From Bacteroides faecalis (GTDB lineage: Bacteria; Bacteroidota; Bacteroidia; Bacteroidales; Bacteroidaceae): DNA of 64,000 nt. The notes under the pieces were generated by a model that saw only the letters and a list, made by a program, of their open reading frames with translations, was not told the DNA's origin and ran no database searches. Shown here one piece after another: positions 34,658 to 43,838 of the stretch. The position numbers and the translations under genes are program-made. Each line of letters starts with the position of its first letter. The stretch's first letter is position 1. The stretch lies in assembly GCF_003865075.1 (NCBI RefSeq), contig NZ_BHWB01000011.1, positions 1-64,000 of the forward strand, in the 5' to 3' direction.

Positions 34658-37600
34658 CTATTTTTCATGTTTCCTTTTCATTTCCGATTTTGCTTGTTGC
34701 CCAATACTATCGGATTCCAGCTTTTCGATCTTTTCAACTTCCTTCTTTCTCAAATTACGTATTTTCCACTTATTCCAGAAGAAAAGTTCCTTCCATTTAT
34801 CGAAATCTTTTTTGTACATGACACCTACACCTTGCGTTGTCAGATTTGTCTTTGTGTAATAACGGTCATTTGTTTCATTATAAGCTTTTAACCGGATATC
34901 TCCCGAACGGTTCAATAACCACTCAGCTTCGAAGTCACCTATGAAATTTGTATTTGCCATAGGATTGTCGCGATAACCAAAGTTACCATTAATCAAAAGG
35001 CGGTTATTTAGTAATTGTCCCGATAAAATACCTTCTATTTCCATATCTGTCCAGCCCTTATCACCAGTACTCAGATTTGTTCCGATATTCCAGTTGTTCG
35101 TTTCGAAAACCTGAGATAAAGCATTATTCAACTGTCCGGAAAGAGTAGAAGAAAGTACAGATGACATTACATTAGAATTTTGGTTATTACTTCGAGTATT
35201 TTCAGTATAGAATTTACCGATTCCCAATAAATAAAGAATCTGCATATTCATCTGTTCTTCCGTACTAATATAGTTTTTTACCAATGTTTGGATCTCATCT
35301 CTCTCATTTGGTAGTTCAATTCCTAATTTTATAGTAGGGTGCACTAACATTCCACTCAAATACATAATACAATTAACACGAACATTGGGCTGTTGAATAA
35401 CAGCTGCTGTAGCTTCATCCGGAATTAAATCATTCAAAGATGCTGAGTTTACCGTATAAGAAGCCTGAATATCCATATTAGCATCCAATGGAGTACCATT
35501 GAAATTGATTGTACTACCATCTTTTATTACAAAGTCCTTACGAATCACTTCTTGTAAACTAAACTTATATACTCCTTGACTAATTCGGTAACTACCAAAC
35601 ATTTTTACATCCCCTTTATTATAAAATTCGGTTCGGAGATTTCCTGTTCCTTTGGCACTAATATAATCCCCTGCAACCGGATCCATGATAATCCGCATTG
35701 TAGCGTCCGGAGTTGCATCTACCAGAATATTTAATCGAATATCGGTCTTTTGTTCTTCTTCAACAGCTTGGCGCTTTTGTTGCATTTGTTCATAATACGA
35801 CATTACCTGAACGGAATCCTGAATGGTACGACGAGGCGTTTTATCTACAAATTTGATAAACTGATTGCTTGTAGCTGATGCAACATTTCCATTGATATAA
35901 GTAAAGTTTGTATTCCGGTCAGTTGTCATTGCTACATTAGCATCAAATCCTTGTACGGCATTTCCGGTAAGTACGGCATTTCCTGTTCCATATACTGTCC
36001 CATAAAAAGGAATATCTGTGGATTCCTTGGTATTCATCATCAACATATTATTAGCTTGTATCTCAAAGCGATAGTTAATGTTTTTGAAATGCTCAAAGTG
36101 TAAATATCCGTTCATTGTTCCTGAATGTCCTTCCGCATCAGCGATATGAATCCGGTCGAACGTCAGTCCCGTAGGAGCAAGTCGAATTGTATCTTTAACA
36201 GCAAACCTTGTATTTAAAATATCAAATTTCATTGATGCATCTGTCATGACTGCACCGTCCAAATTCAATCCTTTGAACTTACCATAGAAATGTACTTTAC
36301 CTGTTGCTCGTCCTTTGATGTCATTTGCTATCGACTTCATATAAAATTCAAGAAACTTCAAATTCAGTTGATTAGCCTCGATGTTCAAGTCAAGACCGCT
36401 TTCGGGTTTTAAAGGATATATAATTCCGGTAACTCGTGACGGAGAACGGGATATATCTTTGATAGATGCATCCAGAAGGATACCTCTATTTTCATTATCC
36501 CAGGCACCATATACATCCAAATCCCCCAAACGACCCTGATTCAACGAAAAGTTCTTTACGAATAAATGAGTGTTCATCACTGGCTTTTTCAAGACTCCAC
36601 TGGCATAAGCTGTTCCGGAAGCATCTCCTTCAAAATTGACATCGTCGGATATACTGGCAATGTCAAAGACATAACCCATATTAATGTCCTTCAAATCAAC
36701 TTTCACCGTATCTTCAGGATTTTCAGAGAGTCGTCCGTTGATACGTATATGACGGTCACGATGACTAAAATAGAAATTCTTCACATCTACTTTGCCAGAA
36801 TCTAATACCACTTGTGAAGGGTGTATCTGCCATATTGTATCATTTAATATAACATCTGTTGGTTTTACATCAACTACCGTTTTTAATAAAGACTTTTCAT
36901 CCTCAGTACGTAAAAACTTGGCTACAGCTGATAACTGACCACTATATGTTGTTACCGCACTATTTCCCCAATTCAGAGTTGCGCTGATATTGTCATCTTT
37001 TGCCTGAGCATCCACCGATAAATTGACAGCTCCTTTTTTCTTCAGATTAGTCAGACGAACTCTTGCGCGAATAAAATCAGAAGAATTCTCACATAATACC
37101 ATTCCCGATTCTATGTAATTGTCTTTATATTGTAAGCGAGGAAAATATCCTTCTACCCGTATACGCTGCAAAGTATCATTGACATATCCTTTCAAAGTGG
37201 AATGAGTATATACACTCAGTGGAATATCAAAGACAGTGGATAAAATGTCGGTATTATATATGTTTATGTCAAACTGAAAATTATTATGTGTCTCAATCTT
37301 TTTTTTAGGAGGCAATATCAAAGAAGGAATATATCGGCGTGTAATATTAAGAATACTGGTTGGCAATGTATGATATTGAAAATGTCCTTTTATACTTGCT
37401 GTCAGAAACTCAGATATTAGCTTAAGCTGATTTTCATCGTTTTGTCGGGTAGCACTAATATTCATGTTTTCCATGAAATAACTTTTATCTGGACCATTAA
37501 CTTCCAAGCTATCGATATTGATTTGCCCAATCATATCATCCACAGAGCCCCCCGAAAAATTAGCTTTTACTTTTAAAGAGAATTCAGTTTCAGGGTATTG

Positions 37601-39139
37601 AGGTGTCAAGTTCAAATCATTGGGACGAAGCCTGGTAATCACAGCCAAGAAATTGAACGTTGGAATCTTTGAAGTAACATTGACATCTCCATTTAGATAA
37701 ATACAACCGTTGGGGTCATCCAATGCTACTTTTCCATTGAATCCTCCTTGTTTATATTCACCGTCCAATGTGATATTCTCATATTTATATCTACTATATT
37801 CTAATGAAGCTATCAATCCTTTCAGTTCAACTGTAGGCAGTTGTTTATCAATGTGTCGCCCACGAACATCTAAATTAAATGTAATTTCTCCCAATTTATC
37901 ATTGCCCAACAGTGTTCCTAATTCAAAATCTTCAGTCTTAACTGCTCCGGAATAAGCAAACAGTCCCTTCACTTTATCAGAACTTAGTTTCAAGTCCATA
38001 TTTACATTTCCGATACTAGTCGATAATTGACCATAGGTGACCAAATCCGTAAAGTATCCGGAAACTTCTCCGCGGAAATTAATATTCCCTAAATGTTCTA
38101 AAACAGGAGGTACTCCATTATAATTTGAACTTAAATTACGTACCAGAAAACCAACTCCACGAGGATTTGCTGCCAATTCTGAAAGTGTACCAAACACATA
38201 TGCATCCTGTGGACGAGATAAATCTTGAAGTGATACATCTCCTGAAAGCCGGAATTGTCGATTGTTAGCAGTGATCTCAAGATGGGAGCAGTTTAACTGA
38301 TCAACTGTACCATCAACTTCCATATCCAAAGTTATCGGTTCTTTGAAATGTGACAAAGCGGGTACGAATGGAGAAATGTCTTTCAGAGTAATTTGTGACG
38401 GTAATGTACGGAACGAAAAACGAACCTTTTCTGAAAAATGGTCGAAGGCTTTCAGACTATCGTATTCCATACGAATTGTATCCATTTTCAAGAAAGTTTC
38501 AGGCAATTCAACAGCAAAGTTATCAATGCTCATCCGTTCTTTGTTAGCCACAAGCTTCATGCTCAGTTTCTTCAAAGAAAAACCGGATACCTTTTCATCC
38601 AAACTTAACCGTTTAATACCTACATTCAACGAATCCTTGTTCATTGCCTTTAAAGATATGTTCGCAATGATATTTTGAATCTGAATATGTTTTGCATTGA
38701 ACTTTCCGGGTGTATTTCCCTCTGATAAAATATGATAAGACAGTTTCCCTCGACGAATTAAAACTGAATTAATACGCAAGTCCAAAGAATTGTCTTTCTT
38801 TACAGTATCTTTAGAGGCAAAAGCATCCAAAACAAACTTAAAGTTGGGAGGAGAGTCGGGTGTTTGTTTATTCAGATTGATGTTGAAACCAAACAATTGA
38901 ACACTGCTGATAGATATTTTGCCTTTAAAGAAAGGAATAATATCGAATTTGGCAGACAAACGGGTGACTTTCAACATTTCCTTATCACTCTGGTCGTTTA
39001 GCACTACATCATCAATAATAATACGGTTTAATAATCCTATATTAATTCTGCCAATTGTCAGATGTGTATTTAATACTTTAGATAGTTCTTCAGCTATGAA
39101 CACACTCATAGCATGCTGAACATTTGGAATATTCAGCAA
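34658..39139 (-). CDS. tamB: TamB-family translocation/assembly protein (DUF490 C-terminus)
   Basis: 1493 residues from the TTG at 39139. AsmA/TamB-like repeats of beta structure run throughout, and the C-terminal 350 or so residues form the TamB (DUF490) domain: GTGNLRTEFYNKGDVKMFGS, then YRISQGVYKFSLQEVI, and an end GVGVMYKKDFDKWKELFFW. The family bridges inner and outer membranes and moves proteins or phospholipids across the periplasm. Coding clearly extends upstream: the same frame encodes the expected membrane anchor (VRWVVGIVLVVYIGTITLL) before the TTG, back to a CTG at 39202 or beyond, without ATG, GTG or TTG. The true start is therefore uncommon. Confidence 0.88.
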   Translation of the reverse strand: MLNIPNVQHAMSVFIAEELSKVLNTHLTIGRINIGLLNRIIIDDVVLNDQSDKEMLKVTRLSAKFDIIPFFKGKISISSVQLFGFNINLNKQTPDSPPNFKFVLDAFASKDTVKKDNSLDLRINSVLIRRGKLSYHILSEGNTPGKFNAKHIQIQNIIANISLKAMNKDSLNVGIKRLSLDEKVSGFSLKKLSMKLVANKERMSIDNFAVELPETFLKMDTIRMEYDSLKAFDHFSEKVRFSFRTLPSQITLKDISPFVPALSHFKEPITLDMEVDGTVDQLNCSHLEITANNRQFRLSGDVSLQDLSRPQDAYVFGTLSELAANPRGVGFLVRNLSSNYNGVPPVLEHLGNINFRGEVSGYFTDLVTYGQLSTSIGNVNMDLKLSSDKVKGLFAYSGAVKTEDFELGTLLGNDKLGEITFNLDVRGRHIDKQLPTVELKGLIASLEYSRYKYENITLDGEYKQGGFNGKVALDDPNGCIYLNGDVNVTSKIPTFNFLAVITRLRPNDLNLTPQYPETEFSLKVKANFSGGSVDDMIGQINIDSLEVNGPDKSYFMENMNISATRQNDENQLKLISEFLTASIKGHFQYHTLPTSILNITRRYIPSLILPPKKKIETHNNFQFDINIYNTDILSTVFDIPLSVYTHSTLKGYVNDTLQRIRVEGYFPRLQYKDNYIESGMVLCENSSDFIRARVRLTNLKKKGAVNLSVDAQAKDDNISATLNWGNSAVTTYSGQLSAVAKFLRTEDEKSLLKTVVDVKPTDVILNDTIWQIHPSQVVLDSGKVDVKNFYFSHRDRHIRINGRLSENPEDTVKVDLKDINMGYVFDIASISDDVNFEGDASGTAYASGVLKKPVMNTHLFVKNFSLNQGRLGDLDVYGAWDNENRGILLDASIKDISRSPSRVTGIIYPLKPESGLDLNIEANQLNLKFLEFYMKSIANDIKGRATGKVHFYGKFKGLNLDGAVMTDASMKFDILNTRFAVKDTIRLAPTGLTFDRIHIADAEGHSGTMNGYLHFEHFKNINYRFEIQANNMLMMNTKESTDIPFYGTVYGTGNAVLTGNAVQGFDANVAMTTDRNTNFTYINGNVASATSNQFIKFVDKTPRRTIQDSVQVMSYYEQMQQKRQAVEEEQKTDIRLNILVDATPDATMRIIMDPVAGDYISAKGTGNLRTEFYNKGDVKMFGSYRISQGVYKFSLQEVIRKDFVIKDGSTINFNGTPLDANMDIQASYTVNSASLNDLIPDEATAAVIQQPNVRVNCIMYLSGMLVHPTIKLGIELPNERDEIQTLVKNYISTEEQMNMQILYLLGIGKFYTENTRSNNQNSNVMSSVLSSTLSGQLNNALSQVFETNNWNIGTNLSTGDKGWTDMEIEGILSGQLLNNRLLINGNFGYRDNPMANTNFIGDFEAEWLLNRSGDIRLKAYNETNDRYYTKTNLTTQGVGVMYKKDFDKWKELFFWNKWKIRNLRKKEVEKIEKLESDSIGQQAKSEMKRKHEK

Positions 39140-39276
39140 AGTAATAGTCCCGATGTATACTACAAGTACAATTCCGACTACCCAACGTACAGTCTTTTTC
39201 AGCGTTCTGATATGCGATAATTTTATTTTGCGAACAAAAATATAAAATAGTTCGTTATGAATCGTAGTTTTATCAT

Positions 39277-39284
39277 TACTTTTG
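39277..39284 (+). promoter_or_regulatory. -7 box (TACTTTTG) of tsaD
   Basis: Full TAnnTTTG match, 24 nt before the tsaD ATG, in the divergent tsaD/tamB spacer. Confidence 0.6.
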
Positions 39285-39308
39285 CACCGTTTAATAGTTT
39301 AATAACTT

Positions 39309-40328
39309 ATGAGTGCAATAATATTAGGAATTGAATCCTCCTGTGATGATACGTCGGCAGCCGTAATTAAGGATGGTTATCTGCTGTCAAATGTGGTATC
39401 AAGTCAAGCTGTACATGAAGCTTATGGCGGTGTCGTACCGGAACTAGCTTCCCGGGCACATCAACAAAATATTGTACCGGTAGTACACGAAGCACTAAAA
39501 CGAGCAGGCGTTACTAAAAAAGAATTAAGTGCGGTAGCATTTACACGTGGGCCGGGATTGATGGGTTCTTTATTGGTAGGAGTTTCTTTTGCAAAAGGAT
39601 TTGCACGTTCACTCAATATTCCTTTGATTGATGTTAATCACTTAACAGGCCATGTTTTAGCTCATTTTATTAAAGCTGAAGGAGAAGAGAATAAACAACC
39701 GGAATTTCCTTTCCTTTGTCTGTTGGTTTCCGGAGGAAATTCGCAGATTGTATTGGTAAAAGCTTACAATGACATGGAGATTCTCGGACAGACTATTGAC
39801 GATGCTGCCGGAGAAGCTATTGATAAATGCTCTAAAGTAATGGGACTCGGTTATCCCGGTGGTCCTATTATAGATAAATTAGCACGTCAGGGAAATCCAA
39901 AAGCATTTACGTTCAGTAAGCCTCATATTCCAGGACTTGATTATAGTTTTAGTGGATTGAAAACCTCGTTCCTTTATTCACTTCGTGACTGGTTGAAGGA
40001 AGATCCTGACTTCATCGAACATCATAAAGTCGATTTAGCTGCATCTCTTGAAGCTACTGTTGTTGACATTCTCATGGATAAGTTGCGGAAAGCAGCCAAA
40101 CAATATAATATAAAGGAGGTTGCTGTAGCTGGTGGAGTATCTGCAAATAACGGATTACGTAATTCTTTTCATGAACATGCTGAGAAATATGGTTGGAATA
40201 TCTTTATTCCTAAGTTTAGTTATACTACTGATAATGCTGCTATGATTGCTATTACAGGGTATTTCAAGTATCTGGATAAAGATTTTTGTTCTATTGAACT
40301 TCCTGCATATTCTCGCGTCACACTATAA
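39309..40328 (+). CDS. tsaD: tRNA N6-adenosine threonylcarbamoyltransferase TsaD
   Basis: 339 residues. Begins MSAIILGIESSCDDTSAAVI, the ASKHA-type phosphate loop of TsaD/Kae1, with metal-binding histidines in VNHLTGHVLAHF and in the earlier RAHQQNI segment, plus GLGYPGGPIIDKLA and VSGGNSQIVL. Catalyses the last step of t6A37 formation in ANN-decoding tRNAs with TsaB/E partners encoded elsewhere. Divergent from tamB. Confidence 0.97.
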   Translation: MSAIILGIESSCDDTSAAVIKDGYLLSNVVSSQAVHEAYGGVVPELASRAHQQNIVPVVHEALKRAGVTKKELSAVAFTRGPGLMGSLLVGVSFAKGFARSLNIPLIDVNHLTGHVLAHFIKAEGEENKQPEFPFLCLLVSGGNSQIVLVKAYNDMEILGQTIDDAAGEAIDKCSKVMGLGYPGGPIIDKLARQGNPKAFTFSKPHIPGLDYSFSGLKTSFLYSLRDWLKEDPDFIEHHKVDLAASLEATVVDILMDKLRKAAKQYNIKEVAVAGGVSANNGLRNSFHEHAEKYGWNIFIPKFSYTTDNAAMIAITGYFKYLDKDFCSIELPAYSRVTL

Positions 40329-40739
40329 TCTATTTTTTATTGTTACTTGTTATTTTTAAGAATAACAATCTGTTTGATAGCTATTTAAGTAGTGACAATT
40401 AAAGTGGAAAGAGGTGATAATAGAGAGTAAAAGTGATAATAAAAGTAGGAGAAACGATAATAGAAGCCTATCAAAAGACTAATATTCTCCTATTATAATA
40501 GGTAAACCTAGGAGAACTAAGAGGAGTTGAAGACTTCATTAAGTAGTTTTCTTTATTGGGTTTCTTCGTTTCATATACGAGATCTGATCACTCCACGTAT
40601 GTAGTCCCATGGGATCACGTACGTAAATCGAACGGATCATGTACGTGAAACGGGAGAATGGAATAATTCTAAAGGATTAGTGCAATATACATACCTATAT
40701 AATATAAGGTATAAGTACTATTAAAAGTATAAGGGAAAT
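40329..40739. repeat. Non-coding region with degenerate repeats between tsaD and cinA
   Basis: No gene is seen in 411 nt. The first part (40391-40470) is a purine-rich run with recurring GTGATAATA/GTGACAAT units, and TATTGTTACTTGTT at 40338-40351 resembles the repeat at 5897-5910. The second part has an imperfect 22-bp tandem repeat, 40612-40633 and 40634-40655 (GGATCAyGTACGTrAA core), with a looser third unit from about 40586. CACGTAC (40616-40622) and GTACGTG (40641-40647) also form an inverted pair. Confidence 0.5.
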
Positions 40740-41972
40740 ATGTTTGCTGAGATTATTACCATTGGTGATGAACTGCTGATAGGGCAGGTCATCGATACAA
40801 ATTCTGCCTGGATGGGGCAGGAATTAAATAAAATAGGTATTGAAGTTCTTCGTATTGTCTCGATTCGCGATCGGAAGGAAGAGATTATAGAAGCGATTGA
40901 TAGTGCGATGAAAAGGGCAAATATTGTCTTGGTAACCGGAGGACTTGGTCCGACTAAAGACGATATCACTAAACAGACTCTTTGTGAGTATTTTCATACT
41001 GAATTGGTGTTCAATGAAGATGTATATGAGAATATCAAGCGTGTGCTTGCCGGAAAAATACCGATGAATGCGTTGAATAAGAGTCAAGCGATGGTTCCCA
41101 AAGACTGTACGGTGATTAATAATCCTGTAGGAAGCGCATCTGTTAGTTGGTTTGAAAGAGGAGATAAAGTACTTGTGTCAATGCCTGGTGTTCCTCAGGA
41201 AATGACTGCTGTAATGAAAGAGTCTGTTTTGTCTAAATTGCAGGAAAGATTTCAAACGGATGTTATTATCCATCAGACTTTCCTTGTACAACACTATCCC
41301 GAGTCGGTACTTGCAGAAAAACTAGAACCATGGGAAACAGCTCTTCCTGAATGCATCAAATTAGCATATTTGCCAAAACTTGGGATCATTCGTCTTCGAT
41401 TGACTGGAAGAGGAAAGGATAAAGCGAGATTAGTTAATATTCTTAATCGTGAAAAAGTAAAGTTGGAAGAAATTCTAGGTGACGATATTTTTAGTGAAGA
41501 AGATACGCCGTTGGAAATGATTGTAGGTGAACTTTTGAAAAAGAAGAAATTAACCGTTTCCACCGCAGAAAGTTGTACTGGAGGAAGTATTGCGGCACGA
41601 CTGACTTCTATTTCTGGAAGTTCTGAATATTTTAATGGGGGAATAGTGGCTTATTCCAACGACGTAAAGATGGGATTGTTGCATGTTTCGTCCGAAACAT
41701 TGGCACAACATGGCGCTGTAAGTGAGGAAACTGTTATTGAAATGGTAAAAGGTGCGATGAAAGCGCTGAAAACTGATTGTGCAGTTGCAACTTCCGGAAT
41801 AGCCGGTCCAAATGGGGGTACTCCTGAAAAGCCTGTTGGTACTGTTTGGATAGCTGCTGGTTATAAAAACGAAATCCACACTTATAAGCAGGAAACAAAT
41901 CGTGGAAGGGCGATGAATATTGAAAGAGCGGGGAATAATGCATTGTTAATGCTTCGTGATCTTCTCAAATAA
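40740..41972 (+). CDS. cinA: CinA-family protein (nicotinamide-nucleotide amidohydrolase type)
   Basis: 410 residues. The N-terminal molybdopterin-binding-like (COG1058) domain starts MFAEIITIGDELLIGQVIDT and has VTGGLGPTKDDITKQ. A linker leads to the C-terminal CinA/PncC domain from about 255 (STAESCTGGSIAARLTSI, SGIAGPNGGTPEKPVGTVW), which deamidates NMN in pyridine nucleotide recycling. Full length for the family. Confidence 0.94.
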   Translation: MFAEIITIGDELLIGQVIDTNSAWMGQELNKIGIEVLRIVSIRDRKEEIIEAIDSAMKRANIVLVTGGLGPTKDDITKQTLCEYFHTELVFNEDVYENIKRVLAGKIPMNALNKSQAMVPKDCTVINNPVGSASVSWFERGDKVLVSMPGVPQEMTAVMKESVLSKLQERFQTDVIIHQTFLVQHYPESVLAEKLEPWETALPECIKLAYLPKLGIIRLRLTGRGKDKARLVNILNREKVKLEEILGDDIFSEEDTPLEMIVGELLKKKKLTVSTAESCTGGSIAARLTSISGSSEYFNGGIVAYSNDVKMGLLHVSSETLAQHGAVSEETVIEMVKGAMKALKTDCAVATSGIAGPNGGTPEKPVGTVWIAAGYKNEIHTYKQETNRGRAMNIERAGNNALLMLRDLLK

Positions 41973-42093
41973 AGAAAAATTGGTGTTTATACGTGAATTA
42001 TTTAAAGAATTGCTTGTTTTATACGGATAAAAGTGCTTACTTTGCGTCCTGTTTGAAATAAGTTAGATATAAAACTATAAAAATAAGATAGAA

Positions 42094-42354
42094 ATGTCGA
42101 AGATTTGTCAAATTACCGGAAAGAAAGCCATGATTGGCAACAATGTTTCACACTCAAAGAGAAGAACTAAGAGAACCTTTGATTTGAACTTGTTTAAAAA
42201 GAAGTTCTATTATGTAGAACAGGATTGTTGGATCAGCCTTAGCCTTTGCGCTAACGGCCTGCGTATTATCAATAAAAAAGGCCTGGATGCTGCGCTGACT
42301 GATGCAGTAGCTAAAGGTTATTGTGATTGGAAAAGCATTAAAGTAATCGGCTAA
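42094..42354 (+). CDS. rpmB: 50S ribosomal protein L28
   Basis: 86 residues. MSKICQITGKKAMIGNNVSH and KRRTKRTFDLNLFKKKF are diagnostic for L28. First of a tight three-gene ribosomal cluster. Confidence 0.97.
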   Translation: MSKICQITGKKAMIGNNVSHSKRRTKRTFDLNLFKKKFYYVEQDCWISLSLCANGLRIINKKGLDAALTDAVAKGYCDWKSIKVIG

Positions 42355-42376
42355 ATAGTAGAGGAGAAAACTTACA

Positions 42377-42565
42377 ATGGCAAAGAAAGCAAAAGGTAAC
42401 AGAGTGCAAGTGATTCTGGAATGTACAGAACACAAAGACAGTGGAATGCCGGGAACATCTCGTTATATCACAACTAAGAACAGAAAAAATACTACTGAGA
42501 GACTTGAGTTGAAGAAATACAACCCAATCTTGAAGAGAGTAACAGTACACAAAGAAATTAAATAA
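42377..42565 (+). CDS. rpmG: 50S ribosomal protein L33
   Basis: 62 residues. NRVQVILECTEHK and TSRYITTKNRKNTTERLELK are L33 signatures. The CxxC zinc pairs of the C+ form are absent, so this is the zinc-independent type. 22 nt after L28. Confidence 0.96.
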   Translation: MAKKAKGNRVQVILECTEHKDSGMPGTSRYITTKNRKNTTERLELKKYNPILKRVTVHKEIK

Positions 42566-42580
42566 AAGATAGTATAACCC

Positions 42581-42739
42581 ATGGCAAAGAAAACAGTAGC
42601 AAGCTTGCACGAAGGTACTAAAGAAGGTCGTGCTTATACCAAGGTTATCAAAATGGTAAAATCTCCGAAGACTGGAGCTTACATTTTTGATGAACAAATG
42701 GTTCCAAACGAAAAAGTACAAGACTTTTTCAAAAAATAA
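42581..42739 (+). CDS. DUF4295-family small basic protein
   Basis: 52 residues (MAKKTVASLHEGTKEGRAYT ... VQDFFKK). Lysine-rich, 15 nt after L33 and before a strong terminator. This family is found after rpmG in Bacteroidota and is presumably a lineage-specific ribosome-associated protein; direct function is not known to me. Confidence 0.9.
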   Translation: MAKKTVASLHEGTKEGRAYTKVIKMVKSPKTGAYIFDEQMVPNEKVQDFFKK

Positions 42740-42766
42740 TCGAAATAGCATATACGCTATACATAC

Positions 42767-42806
42767 AAAATCCCCTTATTGGTTAAGCAATAAGGGGATT
42801 TTTTTG
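42767..42806 (+). terminator. Terminator after L28-L33-DUF4295
   Basis: 14-bp perfect stem 42767-42780/42789-42802 with a T-run to 42805. Confidence 0.92.
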
Positions 42807-42838
42807 CTTCTTTTTTTTACTTTCTCAATCCTTTGTTA

Positions 42839-42846
42839 TATCTTTG
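42839..42846 (+). promoter_or_regulatory. -7 box (TATCTTTG) of ftsY operon
   Basis: Full TAnnTTTG match, 32 nt upstream of the ftsY ATG. Confidence 0.55.
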
Positions 42847-42878
42847 TAGCATAATGTATTATAGAAACAACTGGAAAT

Positions 42879-43838
42879 ATGGGATTTTTTAGTTTTTTTT
42901 CAAAAGAGAAGAAGGAAACTTTAGATAAAGGATTATCTAAAACCAAAGAGAGCGTTTTTAGTAAAATCGCTCGTGCTGTGGCTGGTAAGTCAAAGGTGGA
43001 CGATGAAGTGTTGGATAATCTGGAGGAAGTATTGATAACTTCCGATGTAGGTGTAGAAACTACATTGAATATAATCAAAAGGATTGAAAAACGTGCAGCT
43101 GCTGATAAATATGTAAATACTCAGGAGTTGAATCATATATTGCGTGATGAAATTGCTGCACTTTTAACCGAAAATAATTCGGATGATGTGGCAGACTTTG
43201 ATTTGCCGATCAAAAAGAAACCGTATGTTATTATGGTAGTCGGAGTCAATGGGGTAGGTAAAACTACAACAATTGGTAAACTGGCATATCAATTTAAAAA
43301 AGCGGGAAAATCTGTTTATCTGGGTGCAGCCGATACTTTCCGCGCTGCTGCTGTGGAACAATTGATGATCTGGGGAGAACGGGTAGGAGTTCCTGTAGTC
43401 AAACAGAAAATGGGTGCGGATCCTGCTTCCGTAGCTTTTGATACACTGAGTTCCGCTGTATCTAACAATGCGGATGTAGTGATCATTGATACTGCCGGAC
43501 GTCTGCATAATAAAGTGGGCTTGATGAATGAGCTGACTAAAATCAAGAATGTGATGAAGAAGGTCGTACCTACTGCTCCTGACGAAGTGCTGCTGGTATT
43601 GGACGGTTCTACCGGACAGAATGCCTTTGAACAAGCCAAACAGTTTACTTTGGCAACGGAAGTAACTGCCATGGCGATAACCAAACTGGATGGAACAGCC
43701 AAAGGTGGAGTTGTTATCGGTATTTCCGATCAATTCAAGATTCCTGTAAAATACATCGGACTGGGTGAAGGCATGGAGGACTTGCAAGTTTTCCGCAAAA
43801 ATGAATTTGTTGATTCCTTGTTTGGAGAGAACGCATGA
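42879..43838 (+). CDS. ftsY: Signal recognition particle receptor FtsY
   Basis: 319 residues, a short FtsY with only a small N-terminal extension before the NG domain. GTPase motifs: GVNGVGKTTTIGKLA, DTFRAAAVEQL, IIDTAGRLHNK, TKLDGTAKGG. Receives SRP-ribosome complexes at the membrane. Overlaps rimO by 4 nt. Confidence 0.97.
   Translation: MGFFSFFSKEKKETLDKGLSKTKESVFSKIARAVAGKSKVDDEVLDNLEEVLITSDVGVETTLNIIKRIEKRAAADKYVNTQELNHILRDEIAALLTENNSDDVADFDLPIKKKPYVIMVVGVNGVGKTTTIGKLAYQFKKAGKSVYLGAADTFRAAAVEQLMIWGERVGVPVVKQKMGADPASVAFDTLSSAVSNNADVVIIDTAGRLHNKVGLMNELTKIKNVMKKVVPTAPDEVLLVLDGSTGQNAFEQAKQFTLATEVTAMAITKLDGTAKGGVVIGISDQFKIPVKYIGLGEGMEDLQVFRKNEFVDSLFGENA

Noticed and set aside
40391..40470. 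Possible CRISPR-like array in the repeated purine-rich stretch
   Set aside because: Units are short, degenerate and irregularly spaced, with no spacers of uniform length and no cas genes.
43164..43787. Minus-strand open frame inside ftsY
   Set aside because: Shadow of the conserved ftsY frame, without any recognisable motif.
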